This document shows, piece by piece, positions 1-6,452 of a stretch of 16,680 nt of DNA. The notes beneath the pieces were generated by a model. The model did not search any database and was not told the origin of the DNA. It saw only the letters and a list, made by a program, of their open reading frames with translations. Where the stretch lies: assembly GCA_964372275.1 (NCBI GenBank), contig CAYJRR010000069.1, forward strand, positions 8,056 to 24,735. The letters run 5' to 3'. Made by a program: the position numbers and the translations under genes. How positions within the stretch are numbered: the stretch's first letter is position 1; every line of letters starts with the position of its first letter. The stretch comes from CAYJRR01 sp964372275 [NCBI: uncultured bacterium] (GTDB taxonomy: Bacteria > CAYJRR01).

Positions 1-407
1 GCCTGGTAGCGGAGCGACGCCGGAACCGTGCAGGCCCCGGGCTGCGCCTTCCGCGACGCCTTGAGCGCGACGCGAATCTCGAAGCGCCCCCCGTAGGTGG
101 CGAGCGTCTCGTCGGATCCTTCCAGGCGGAACGGCTCCGCTTTCGGATAGACCACCTTCCCCGCCGAGATGCCGCACGCCGACGTCACCGAGAGCTCCAC
201 CGGGATCAGGAACTCGTTGGCCGCCGGATTGGCCTGAACGTGGAACCCCTCGGCGACGCGAAAGGCGATGCGCGCCTCCCCCGCGCGTCCCGCCTCCAGC
301 GGCACCGGGGGGATCTCTTCGACCACGACCTTCGCGTCCGACGCGAGCGCGCGCACGACACCCGCCATCACCGTCGCGACGACGAAGCCGGTGGGCCCCC
401 ACCTCAC
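1..407 (-). CDS. DsbD N-terminal-domain protein, secreted (partial, 3' end outside window)
   Basis: Only the first 135 codons are inside the window. Translation from a GTG at 407-405 gives a signal peptide (basic MRWGPTG start, hydrophobic residues 8-22, ALA-S cleavage-like site). A beta-rich domain follows, with GFHVQANPAANEFLIPVEL at about 55-73, GKVVYPK near 83-89 and SLRYQ at the window edge. This is the pattern of the DsbD N-terminal domain (DsbD_N), which in known proteins passes electrons from the DsbD membrane domain to periplasmic thioredoxin-like partners. In the family the redox cysteines come just after the LxYQAC segment, which is cut off here, so catalysis cannot be checked. The GTG overlaps the TGA stop of the upstream selenoprotein gene (GTGA), and there is no clear ribosome binding site, so translational coupling is likely. 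It could be full-length DsbD with membrane and thioredoxin domains or only a single-domain protein. Confidence 0.8.
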   Translation of the reverse strand, partial: MRWGPTGFVVATVMAGVVRALASDAKVVVEEIPPVPLEAGRAGEARIAFRVAEGFHVQANPAANEFLIPVELSVTSACGISAGKVVYPKAEPFRLEGSDETLATYGGRFEIRVALKASRKAQPGACTVPASLRYQ

Positions 408-994
408 GGCGCGGCGAGGAGCGATTCCAGCTTCGCCGTCAGCGCGACGAGCTTGGCGTCGAATCGTTGCGAGTCGAGCAGCGAGAAGAAGGCGATCGTC
501 CCGTCCCGGTCGACGATGACGTTGGCCGCGATCGGGACCTGGTTGCGCGGGAGATCGGGCTGGACCCCCTCCGGCGCCCAGGCCTCGGCCACCCTTCCGT
601 CGGCGTCGTCGAGCACCGGGAAGGTGAGGCGGTGTTTCTTGGCCCACTTCGCCGCCTTCTTGCGCCCCTCCATCACGTCGACGACCAGCACCTGCACGCC
701 CTTCGGCCCGTACGTCTGCTGCAGCTTTTCGAGATGCGGAGCCTCCGCATTGCAGAAGGGTCACCAGGAGGCGCCGAAGTGCAGCACCACCAGCTTCCCC
801 TTGTAGTCGGCGAGCGACACGGCCTTTCCGTCGACGCTCTTGAGCTCGATCGCCGGCGCCGGCCGCCCGATCCACGCGGCGAAGTGCCCCGGCGGGTCGG
901 CGGGAGCGTCGGCATGGGCCGGCGCGGTCTGGACCAGCCACGCCGCGGCGACGGCCACGAGGAACGACGTCGAAACGACTCGCACACGCGTCAT
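404..994 (-). CDS. Secreted thioredoxin-like (TlpA/redoxin) selenoprotein, UPFC active site
   Basis: The frame is open from ATG 994 to TGA 404 (196 residues) except for one in-frame TGA at 763-761, codon 78. The start is supported by GGAGG at 1007-1003, 8 nt upstream. Residues 1-30 are a signal peptide (ALA-type AHADA end). IGRPAPAIELKSVDGK at 42-57 is the redoxin/TlpA entry motif. KLVVLHFGASW-U-PFCNAEAPHL at 68-88 places the TGA where TlpA and thioredoxin proteins carry the nucleophilic cysteine of WCxxC; the resolving Cys81 is intact. VLVVDVMEGR follows, then NQVPIAANVIVDRDGTIAFF at 151-170, the usual cis-proline and DxxG segment. The fold thus continues on both sides of the TGA, which argues against an ordinary stop. 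Read as selenocysteine, it is a periplasmic or envelope thiol-disulfide oxidoreductase. Its GTGA coupling to a DsbD N-domain gene suggests that protein as redox partner. Alternatives are a nonsense mutation or a sequencing error. Confidence 0.85.
734..750 (-). promoter_or_regulatory. Candidate bacterial SECIS hairpin
   Basis: On the coding strand, 10 nt after the UGA, AUGCGGA pairs perfectly with UCCGCAU around a GGC loop (7-bp stem). A 6-bp stem with loop AGGCU is an alternative fold. The apical loop begins about 17 nt after the UGA and has G within its first two bases, which fits the published bacterial SECIS rule (loop 16-37 nt downstream, 3-14 nt loop, early G). The stem encodes NAEAPH of the selenoprotein. 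Thermodynamic folding was not computed. Confidence 0.7.
761..763 (-). other. In-frame UGA read as selenocysteine (Sec78)
   Basis: The complement of tca at 763-761 is TGA, in the same frame as both the signal peptide and the C-terminal thioredoxin half. It sits between GASW and PFC, the exact place of the attacking cysteine in WCxxC proteins. UxxC active sites are an established class among bacterial thioredoxin-fold selenoproteins. SelA, SelB, SelD and tRNA-Sec are not in this window, so decoding capacity is inferred. Confidence 0.82.
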
Positions 995-1017
995 CTTTCC
1001 GGCCTCCGTGGACCGGA

Positions 1018-1026
1018 ACGATAGCA
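1018..1026 (-). promoter_or_regulatory. Candidate extended -10 promoter of the selenoprotein gene
   Basis: The coding strand reads TGCTATCGT: an extended TGn followed by TATCGT (4 of 6 matches to TATAAT). It lies between the GH3 stop and the selenoprotein ATG. Transcription from about 1011 would leave a short leader containing the GGAGG at 1007-1003. No good -35 box is visible. A similar TGCTATCCT precedes the plus-strand gene at 12286, which supports the motif slightly. Confidence 0.35.
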
Positions 1027-1060
1027 CCCCCGTGCCGACGTGCGCATCGATCGCGCCCGG

Positions 1061-2752
1061 CTAGAAACCGTCGGGGAACAGCACCGGCATCTTGACCTGC
1101 GATTCCGGACCGCCGCGCGAGGCCATCGCCAGGCGCCGGGCCTCGAAGGCGCCGGAGGGGACGAAGCGAAGCCGCGCCGGCCCGAGTCGGCCGTCGGCGC
1201 GCTTGGCCGCGTACTCGACGTTCGCCGCCTGCAAGCTTCGGTCGAACGCCGCGACCAGGCCGGCGGCGCGCGCGTCGGACGGCGCGACGGTTCCGCCGCG
1301 GGAGGGCTCGCCCGCGCCGCCGCCGGTTCGACGCTCGGCGATCAACACGTAGCATGGCGGCTCGTCGAGGACGACCTCCGCCCCGGCCGCGGCGAGCGCG
1401 ATGCCGGCCTTCGCGGCGGCCTCGTCGGCGGCGGCGAGCACCTGCACGTCGCTCACCTTCTCGCCGGTGATCGACAGGAAGCTCTCCGACTTGCGGACGA
1501 ACTCGACGAGCGGCGCGCGGAGGTGCCGGCCGACGACCCGCACCACGTCCCGCATCGCGTAGCGCCAGAGCCCCCCCGCGGTCGTCACGCGCACCTCGTA
1601 CTCGCCGCCGACCTCGATCTCGCCGGCGCCGACGGCTGCGCCGGGCCCGACGGCGGCTCCGTTCGTTCCGACCGGCTCGAACTCGAAGTACGGTCCGCCG
1701 ACGTGCAGCACGCCGGCGGCCGTCCCCGACTCGAGCGGGATCGCAAAGAACCCCTCGGACGCGCTGTAGCCGGGGTCGCGGACCGGGATCCCGCCGAGCT
1801 CGTCTTCGAGCTTCCGCAGGTAGAAGGCGGCCGGTCCTCCGCGCCAGCAGTTCACCGTCGTCAGGCGCGGCCACAGCGCCGGGAACAGCCCCCCGCCGGA
1901 AGCGAGCGCGCGCGCCAGTCGTTCGGCGCGCGCCGGGCGGGACGGGAACCGTCGGCGCAAGCGGGCGCGCACCGGCTCCGGGATCCCCGTGCCGTCGGGA
2001 CCGGCGCGCGGCACGCCCCCCTCCCGCAACGCGACCCCGAGCCACTCGCCCCAGGCCCGGAGACGCGTGGCGAGCTGCCAGACGGTCGAGGCGTTCGCGG
2101 TGGTGATCGAGCCGAGGTCGCCGCCGGCCGCTGCGAGCGCCGACAGCGGACCGCGTAGGCCGGGATCGCGCAGCGCGAGCACCTCGGCGGGCGGCACCGT
2201 CCACAGGCGCACGAACCAGGGGAGCGCGCGCTGCATCCGTCCGGTGTTGGCGCCGACCGGGATCCCGGCCGGGGTCCGCTCCTCGTCGGCCGGGGAGACG
2301 AGCACCAGCTTCGCGCCGTCGGCGTGCTTCGGATTCTCGCGAAGGAGGTGGACGAGCCACACCAGCTGCGCATCGCGCACCTCGCGGGCGAGGCCGGGGG
2401 TGATCGGGACCCGCTTCGGACGGCCGGTCGTCCCCGAGGTCTTGACGAAGCGGACCACGTCCTGCGCGGTCAGGACGCCGCGCTCGCCGCGCTCCATCCG
2501 TTCGATCGACGGCGCGAGCGCGTCGAAGTCGACGGCGGGGACGTGGGCGCGGAAAGCCCTCTCCGGCTCGGCCGCGTCCGCGATCCCGGCGAAGCCGTGA
2601 CGCCGGCCGTACTCGCAGGAGGCATCCGCCCGAAGCAGTGCGAGCAGGCGCGCCCGCTGCGCCGCCGCCGGATCGGCCGCCGCCGACGCGAACCGCGCCA
2701 GCAGCGGACGGTAGACCGCCGACAGCAGGTCGTACGGCGGGTTCCCGGCCAT
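1061..2752 (-). CDS. GH3-family adenylate-forming acyl/amido synthetase
   Basis: 563 residues, starting at ATG 2752 with GGGAGGT about 10 nt upstream. The three ANL-superfamily signatures of GH3 proteins are present: KTSGTTGRPKRVPIT at 104-118 (phosphate-binding loop), YSASEGFF at 329-336, and GLWRYAMRDVVRVVGR at 394-409 (ATP/acyl binding). The late SQVKMP at 551-556 corresponds to the C-terminal catalytic-lysine segment (SQYKTP) of plant GH3. Length is in the usual 550-600 range. Plant GH3 enzymes adenylate carboxylic acids such as jasmonate or IAA and join them to amino acids; substrates of bacterial members are unknown to me. The gene is last in a tight operon, 2 nt after a GT2 glycosyltransferase and downstream of two beta-helix proteins. 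This suggests activation of a carboxylate (fatty or other acyl acid) for a sugar- or lipid-containing product. Family assignment is firm; substrate is not. Confidence 0.9.
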   Translation of the reverse strand: MAGNPPYDLLSAVYRPLLARFASAAADPAAAQRARLLALLRADASCEYGRRHGFAGIADAAEPERAFRAHVPAVDFDALAPSIERMERGERGVLTAQDVVRFVKTSGTTGRPKRVPITPGLAREVRDAQLVWLVHLLRENPKHADGAKLVLVSPADEERTPAGIPVGANTGRMQRALPWFVRLWTVPPAEVLALRDPGLRGPLSALAAAGGDLGSITTANASTVWQLATRLRAWGEWLGVALREGGVPRAGPDGTGIPEPVRARLRRRFPSRPARAERLARALASGGGLFPALWPRLTTVNCWRGGPAAFYLRKLEDELGGIPVRDPGYSASEGFFAIPLESGTAAGVLHVGGPYFEFEPVGTNGAAVGPGAAVGAGEIEVGGEYEVRVTTAGGLWRYAMRDVVRVVGRHLRAPLVEFVRKSESFLSITGEKVSDVQVLAAADEAAAKAGIALAAAGAEVVLDEPPCYVLIAERRTGGGAGEPSRGGTVAPSDARAAGLVAAFDRSLQAANVEYAAKRADGRLGPARLRFVPSGAFEARRLAMASRGGPESQVKMPVLFPDGF

Positions 2753-2754
2753 CT

Positions 2755-3903
2755 CTAGCCGACCTCCCGTCCCTTCCACCGCGCGGGGCGTCCGGCGAGC
2801 CGGCGGAGGACGGCGCGCGCGATCAGCCCCACCACCAGCGCGTAGGCGACGGGATGCAGCAGGGCGTCCGCCGGTGGATGGTGAAACGTCGCCGCGGTGC
2901 GCAGCCGGTAGAGGAGCGTGGCGGCGACCGCCGCTCCGGCGGCGGCCGTCGGCGCCGGACCGATCCCCCCGGCGAGCCCGACCGCGAGCGCGAGCCACGG
3001 AACGATCGAGAAGAGGACGACGGCGGCGGCGAGCGCGGCTGCCTTCGCCGTGCCCCCGGCCCCCGCGAGGAAGTTCTTGCCGTACCCCTCCCACGCCTCG
3101 CGAAGCCGGGCGTAGGGCTCCACCCGCATCCGGTCGGGGGCGCACAGGAGTCCGATGCGGCGCCCGAGGCGCTTCGCGCGCTTGGCGAAGGCCAAGTCCT
3201 CCAACACCGAGGACCGCACCGACTCCCACCCCCCCGCCGCGTCGAACGCCTCGCGCCGGATCAGCAGGAACTGGCCGTTGACGAACGCGTCGCCGGGGAG
3301 CGATGGGTCGTTGACGCGTTCGATCGGGTGGGCCCCGCGAACCAGGCTCCCCACCGCGCACTGCAGCAGGCGCGGCCAGAGGCCGGGCACGACCCACCGT
3401 CCCCACAACGAGATCCCGTCCCATCCGCGCGCGCGCGCCTCGTCGAGCGCCTCCCAAAGGGTCGCCGGATCGAGCCGCACGTCGGCGTCGACGAACAGGA
3501 TCCACGGCGCGCGCGTCTCCCGGTACCCGCGTGTGAGCGCCGCCGTCTTCCCCGTCCAACCCGGCGGCGGACCTTCCCCGTCGATCCGCACCACCCGCCG
3601 GTCGGTCGCGGCGAATCGATCGACGACCGCCGCGGTGCCGTCGGTCGAACGGTCGTCGACCACCACGATGGCGCGGGGCGCCCGTTCCTGGAGGAGGAGC
3701 GAGGCGAGGAGCGGCGCGAGGCGGTCCTCCTCGTCGCGCGCCGGCACCACCACGTCGACCTCCGGTGCGCCCTCGGAATCGCCGTCGGCGCCGGCCGGGC
3801 GGACGCGCGCCGACAGGAACCGGGTCGCGTCCTTCTCCGCGCGAACGGCCGCCGCGAGCAGCAACGCCCACGCCGCGGCGACGAACAGGAACAGCGCCGT
3901 CAC
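2755..3903 (-). CDS. Membrane-anchored GT2 family glycosyltransferase (HpnB/CrtQ-like)
   Basis: 382 residues from a GTG that overlaps the stop of the upstream gene (GTGA). Residues 1-20 form one hydrophobic helix. The GT-A catalytic domain follows: VDVVVPARDEE at 49-59, the DD of VVVDDRSTDGT at 81-90, PPGWTGKTAAL at 113-123, the DAD metal-binding motif in LFVDADV at 136-142, and LEDLAFAKR at 234-242 as the ED catalytic-base region. Residues about 288-368 hold two or three further hydrophobic helices, so the enzyme faces the cytoplasm at the inner membrane. The PPGWTGK signature and C-terminal helices resemble glycosyltransferases acting on polyisoprenoid or carotenoid acceptors (HpnB, CrtQ), so a lipid acceptor is likely. 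No hopanoid or carotenoid genes are in view, so the acceptor cannot be named. It lies between the beta-helix pair and the GH3 gene. Confidence 0.88.
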   Translation of the reverse strand: MTALFLFVAAAWALLLAAAVRAEKDATRFLSARVRPAGADGDSEGAPEVDVVVPARDEEDRLAPLLASLLLQERAPRAIVVVDDRSTDGTAAVVDRFAATDRRVVRIDGEGPPPGWTGKTAALTRGYRETRAPWILFVDADVRLDPATLWEALDEARARGWDGISLWGRWVVPGLWPRLLQCAVGSLVRGAHPIERVNDPSLPGDAFVNGQFLLIRREAFDAAGGWESVRSSVLEDLAFAKRAKRLGRRIGLLCAPDRMRVEPYARLREAWEGYGKNFLAGAGGTAKAAALAAAVVLFSIVPWLALAVGLAGGIGPAPTAAAGAAVAATLLYRLRTAATFHHPPADALLHPVAYALVVGLIARAVLRRLAGRPARWKGREVG

Positions 3904-5105
3904 ACCCCGATCCGGGTCGGGGCGCCGGCCTCCACCTCGTAGACGCCGGCCCCGAGCGCCTCGGGGATCGACGCCAAGACGTCGCGACGGCTCCGGGCGA
4001 TCCGCACGCCGGCGGGGAGGTCGCGCCCCGGCGCGATCCAGACGCCCGAGCCGAGCGCGGCCCCGTCCCCCAGGGCGCATCCGAGCGCGCGCCCCGCCTC
4101 GACGAGCCCCGCCGCCCCCCGCAGCCGAACCGGCCGGTCGTCGAGGCGGCGGTCGAGCGAATAGGCGCCGCCGCGGATCGCCGCGCCTCGCCCCAGGACC
4201 GACAGCTGGACGACGCCGCCAATGCTCGCCTCGTCGAACAGCACCGAGAACTTCACCATCCCCTGCCGCTGCACCCGCGCACGCCGCCCCAGCGACGCGC
4301 CGACGACCAGCGCCAGCTCCTCGACTTCGCATCCCGGCCCCAACACCGATCCGCGGACGACCGCCCCGGGACCGATGCGAACGCCCTCCCCGAGCACCGA
4401 CGCCTCCACCACGGCCGACGGATGCACGTCGACTCCGCGCCCGCGCTCGACGAGCCGGCCTGCGATGCGCCAGCGGTTCAGCGAGAGGCTTCTCGCCGCC
4501 GCCCTCGCCACGGCCCACGCCCCCGCCGCCGGCGACAGGTTCCGGACACGGGCCGTCATCGCGAACAGGTTCGTCCAGAGCAGATCGGCCCAACTCCGCA
4601 CGTCGCAGGCGACCCGACGCGGCGCCGCGACGCCCAGCGACTCCGGACCCTCCGCCAAGGAGAAGAGCCGCTCGTCGGCGTCGAGCTCGACCGCCGGAAG
4701 CGCCGCGATCGACGGCGTACCGGGGACGACCGCACCCTCCGAGCCCGCCCCCGCCCGCGATGGCGGAACGACCGCGACCTCGATCGCCCGGGACGCCGCC
4801 CCGCCCGCGACCTCCGCCCACCCCGGCGCCCGCAGTACGAGTCGCCCCCCTCGCGGCGCCGCCGCGAGCAGCGCCCGCGCGCACGCCGCGTTGAGGAAGA
4901 CGTTCGCCCCTACGAGCAGGACCGGCCGGTCCGCGCCGGCCGCGCGGCCGCCCGCGGTGGTGCGCTCGACCTCCTCGACGAACCCCGCCGCCGCGAGCTC
5001 GCGACGCCGCGCGTCCGCGAGAGGCTCCCCCAGGACCGGAAGCGAATCGGCGGGGCCGAAGGGACGGACGGAGGTCGGCGCGCCGATGACGCGGAAGGCG
5101 TTCAT
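3900..5105 (-). CDS. Left-handed beta-helix protein 2, degenerate nucleotidyltransferase-like N-domain
   Basis: 401 residues; ATG at 5105 overlaps the upstream stop (ATGA). The N-terminal half (1-170) has a weak Rossmann-like pattern (DRPVLLVGANVFLNAACARALL at 59-80) but lacks the GxGTR and lysine motifs of active sugar-nucleotide pyrophosphorylases. A helical bridge at about 170-220 (SWADLLWTNLFAM) follows. Hexapeptide repeats start at 226 (VHPSAVVEASVLGEG, IGPGAVVRGSVLGPG, VEELALVVGASLG), as in LbetaH acyltransferases and GlmU-type enzymes. It is clearly paralogous to the upstream protein through the bridge and helix (matching VHPSAVVE/IHPTAVVE, SVLGPG, SVLG). Likely roles are acyl- or nucleotidyltransfer to a sugar, or a non-catalytic partner in a hetero-oligomer. 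I do not recognise a named family, and the catalytic residue is not obvious. Confidence 0.75.
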   Translation of the reverse strand: MNAFRVIGAPTSVRPFGPADSLPVLGEPLADARRRELAAAGFVEEVERTTAGGRAAGADRPVLLVGANVFLNAACARALLAAAPRGGRLVLRAPGWAEVAGGAASRAIEVAVVPPSRAGAGSEGAVVPGTPSIAALPAVELDADERLFSLAEGPESLGVAAPRRVACDVRSWADLLWTNLFAMTARVRNLSPAAGAWAVARAAARSLSLNRWRIAGRLVERGRGVDVHPSAVVEASVLGEGVRIGPGAVVRGSVLGPGCEVEELALVVGASLGRRARVQRQGMVKFSVLFDEASIGGVVQLSVLGRGAAIRGGAYSLDRRLDDRPVRLRGAAGLVEAGRALGCALGDGAALGSGVWIAPGRDLPAGVRIARSRRDVLASIPEALGAGVYEVEAGAPTRIGV

Positions 5106-6409
5106 GGCGCCGAACCCGATCCCGGCAGGGAGCCCCGTGGGGTCGTTCGCCTTGCCCCCCGCATCGGCCGCGCCACCCCCCCCTCCACCACGAGCGGCGC
5201 CCCCTCCCGCCCCTCCTCGATCCGGCGCACCACCTCCCTCGGCTCCTTCACCAGCGCCACGCCGTTCGGCACCGCCATCCCGTACTGCAGAAAGACCCCC
5301 GCCCCGACCGACGCCCCGTGCCCGACGCAGCTCCCCAGGAAACGCGATCCGCTCGAGACCCGCCGTCCGTCCACCTCGACCGGCACGTCGCCGTCGAACT
5401 TCAGGTCGAGCAGGCGGCTGTCGGTGGAGACGAAGGCGTCGCGCCCGAGCAGGCTCATCTGGCATCCGGCGTGTCCGAGAACGGCGCCGGGGTAGAGGAC
5501 GTTGAGCGTCGAGATCCCCTTCTTGGTGACGCAGGCCCCCTCGCCGAGCACCGACAACTCGACCAGGCCGAACTCCTCGACCACCGCTCCGGGCCCGAGC
5601 ACGCTGAATCGCACCACGGCGTGGGCGCCGACGCGCGCGCCGTCCCCGAGCACCGCCCCTTCGACCACCGCGGTGGGATGGATCTTCACCTTGCGCCCGC
5701 GACGGACCATCGCCCGTAACACGCGCGCCTCGGTCGGCGGGAAGGCCCGCACCAGCAGCGCGGCGATCGCGAGCCAGTTCCGGATCCGCGATCGCTCCCG
5801 CAACGCGGCGAGCGACGCCATCATCGCCAGGTGGTTCGCGCGCAGCAGGTGCAACCAGTGCTGCACGCGGATCGCGATCCGCGGCGTGATCGGGAAGGAG
5901 ATCGCGCGATCGGGGGAGAAGACGGCCGGGACCCCTTCGAGGGTGCGGATCTCCTCCTTCGGATCGACGGCCACCGCCGGCAGCGACGCGAGCGGCCGGC
6001 TCCCCGGATCGTCGGTGACGAGCCACACCGGGTAGATCCAATGCGCGCGTCCGTCGGCAGACAGGCCGTGCTCGAGCGCCTGCAAGGGGAGGGAGTCGCG
6101 CACGATGCGGCTGTCGGTCAACGCGAGCCGTGCGCCGCCGGCCGCCTCCTCGAGGAAGGCGCGAAGCAGCGACGCCGTGACGAAGAGGTCGTCGGCGAGG
6201 ACGAGGTACGCCCCCCCCGTCGCGGCCGACGGTGCCGGCAGTTCGGCCCGACTTGCAATCGGCGTCACCGTCCGCACGCCGCACGCGAGAAGTGTCTCCC
6301 GCTGCACGTCGGCCAAACGCCGGTTCAGGATCCGGGCGTCGGCCGGCGGGTCGCCGAACGGCTCGACCGGGCGCCCCTCCGCCACCACGAACGCCGTCGT
6401 CGGACGCAA
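5102..6409 (-). CDS. Left-handed beta-helix protein 1, nucleotidyltransferase-like N-domain
   Basis: 435 residues, starting at a TTG (6409). A TAA lies nine codons upstream in frame and no ATG or GTG lies between, so TTG is the only ordinary start; AGGA is just upstream. The N-terminal ~170 residues resemble a GT-A/nucleotidyltransferase fold (RILNRRLADVQRETLLACGV at 26-45, AYLVLADDLFVTASLLRAFL at 67-86) but lack a glycine-rich GGxGTR loop. A helical bridge (HWLHLLRANHLAMM, 184-197) leads to hexapeptide repeats from 242 to about 330 (KIHPTAVVEGAVLGDG, VVRFSVLGPGAVVEEF, VELSVLGEGACVTKKG) and a further turn (FLGSCVGHGASVGAG) near 357-371. It is the first gene of a four-gene overlapping operon and a paralogue of the next gene. 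It probably acts with that protein in making or modifying a sugar moiety. The C-terminal 30 residues are basic and disordered-looking. Confidence 0.75.
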   Translation of the reverse strand: MRPTTAFVVAEGRPVEPFGDPPADARILNRRLADVQRETLLACGVRTVTPIASRAELPAPSAATGGAYLVLADDLFVTASLLRAFLEEAAGGARLALTDSRIVRDSLPLQALEHGLSADGRAHWIYPVWLVTDDPGSRPLASLPAVAVDPKEEIRTLEGVPAVFSPDRAISFPITPRIAIRVQHWLHLLRANHLAMMASLAALRERSRIRNWLAIAALLVRAFPPTEARVLRAMVRRGRKVKIHPTAVVEGAVLGDGARVGAHAVVRFSVLGPGAVVEEFGLVELSVLGEGACVTKKGISTLNVLYPGAVLGHAGCQMSLLGRDAFVSTDSRLLDLKFDGDVPVEVDGRRVSSGSRFLGSCVGHGASVGAGVFLQYGMAVPNGVALVKEPREVVRRIEEGREGAPLVVEGGVARPMRGARRTTPRGSLPGSGSAP

Positions 6410-6452
6410 GGTCCTATCCTCGCGAATCGGACGTTAAGGAATTGCGCGAAGA

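Noticed and set aside
404-1027. Two separate genes or a pseudogene at the thioredoxin locus
   Set aside because: Both halves are in the same frame, the TGA replaces the catalytic Cys, the downstream half keeps all fold motifs, and a SECIS-like hairpin follows; a selenoprotein explains all of this better.
1034-1061. Hairpin (GCCG/CGGC and GCGC/GCGC stems around GATCGAT) at the end of the GH3 gene as a terminator
   Set aside because: The stems are short with an internal asymmetric bulge and there is no T-run after them; similar structures are expected by chance at this GC content.
1061-4222. A continuous 1053-codon minus-strand ORF that would fuse GH3 with an upstream Arg/Gly-rich region
   Set aside because: The part upstream of 2752 overlaps the well-supported glycosyltransferase in another frame and is Arg/Gly/Pro-rich low-information sequence, typical of shadow frames in GC-rich DNA.
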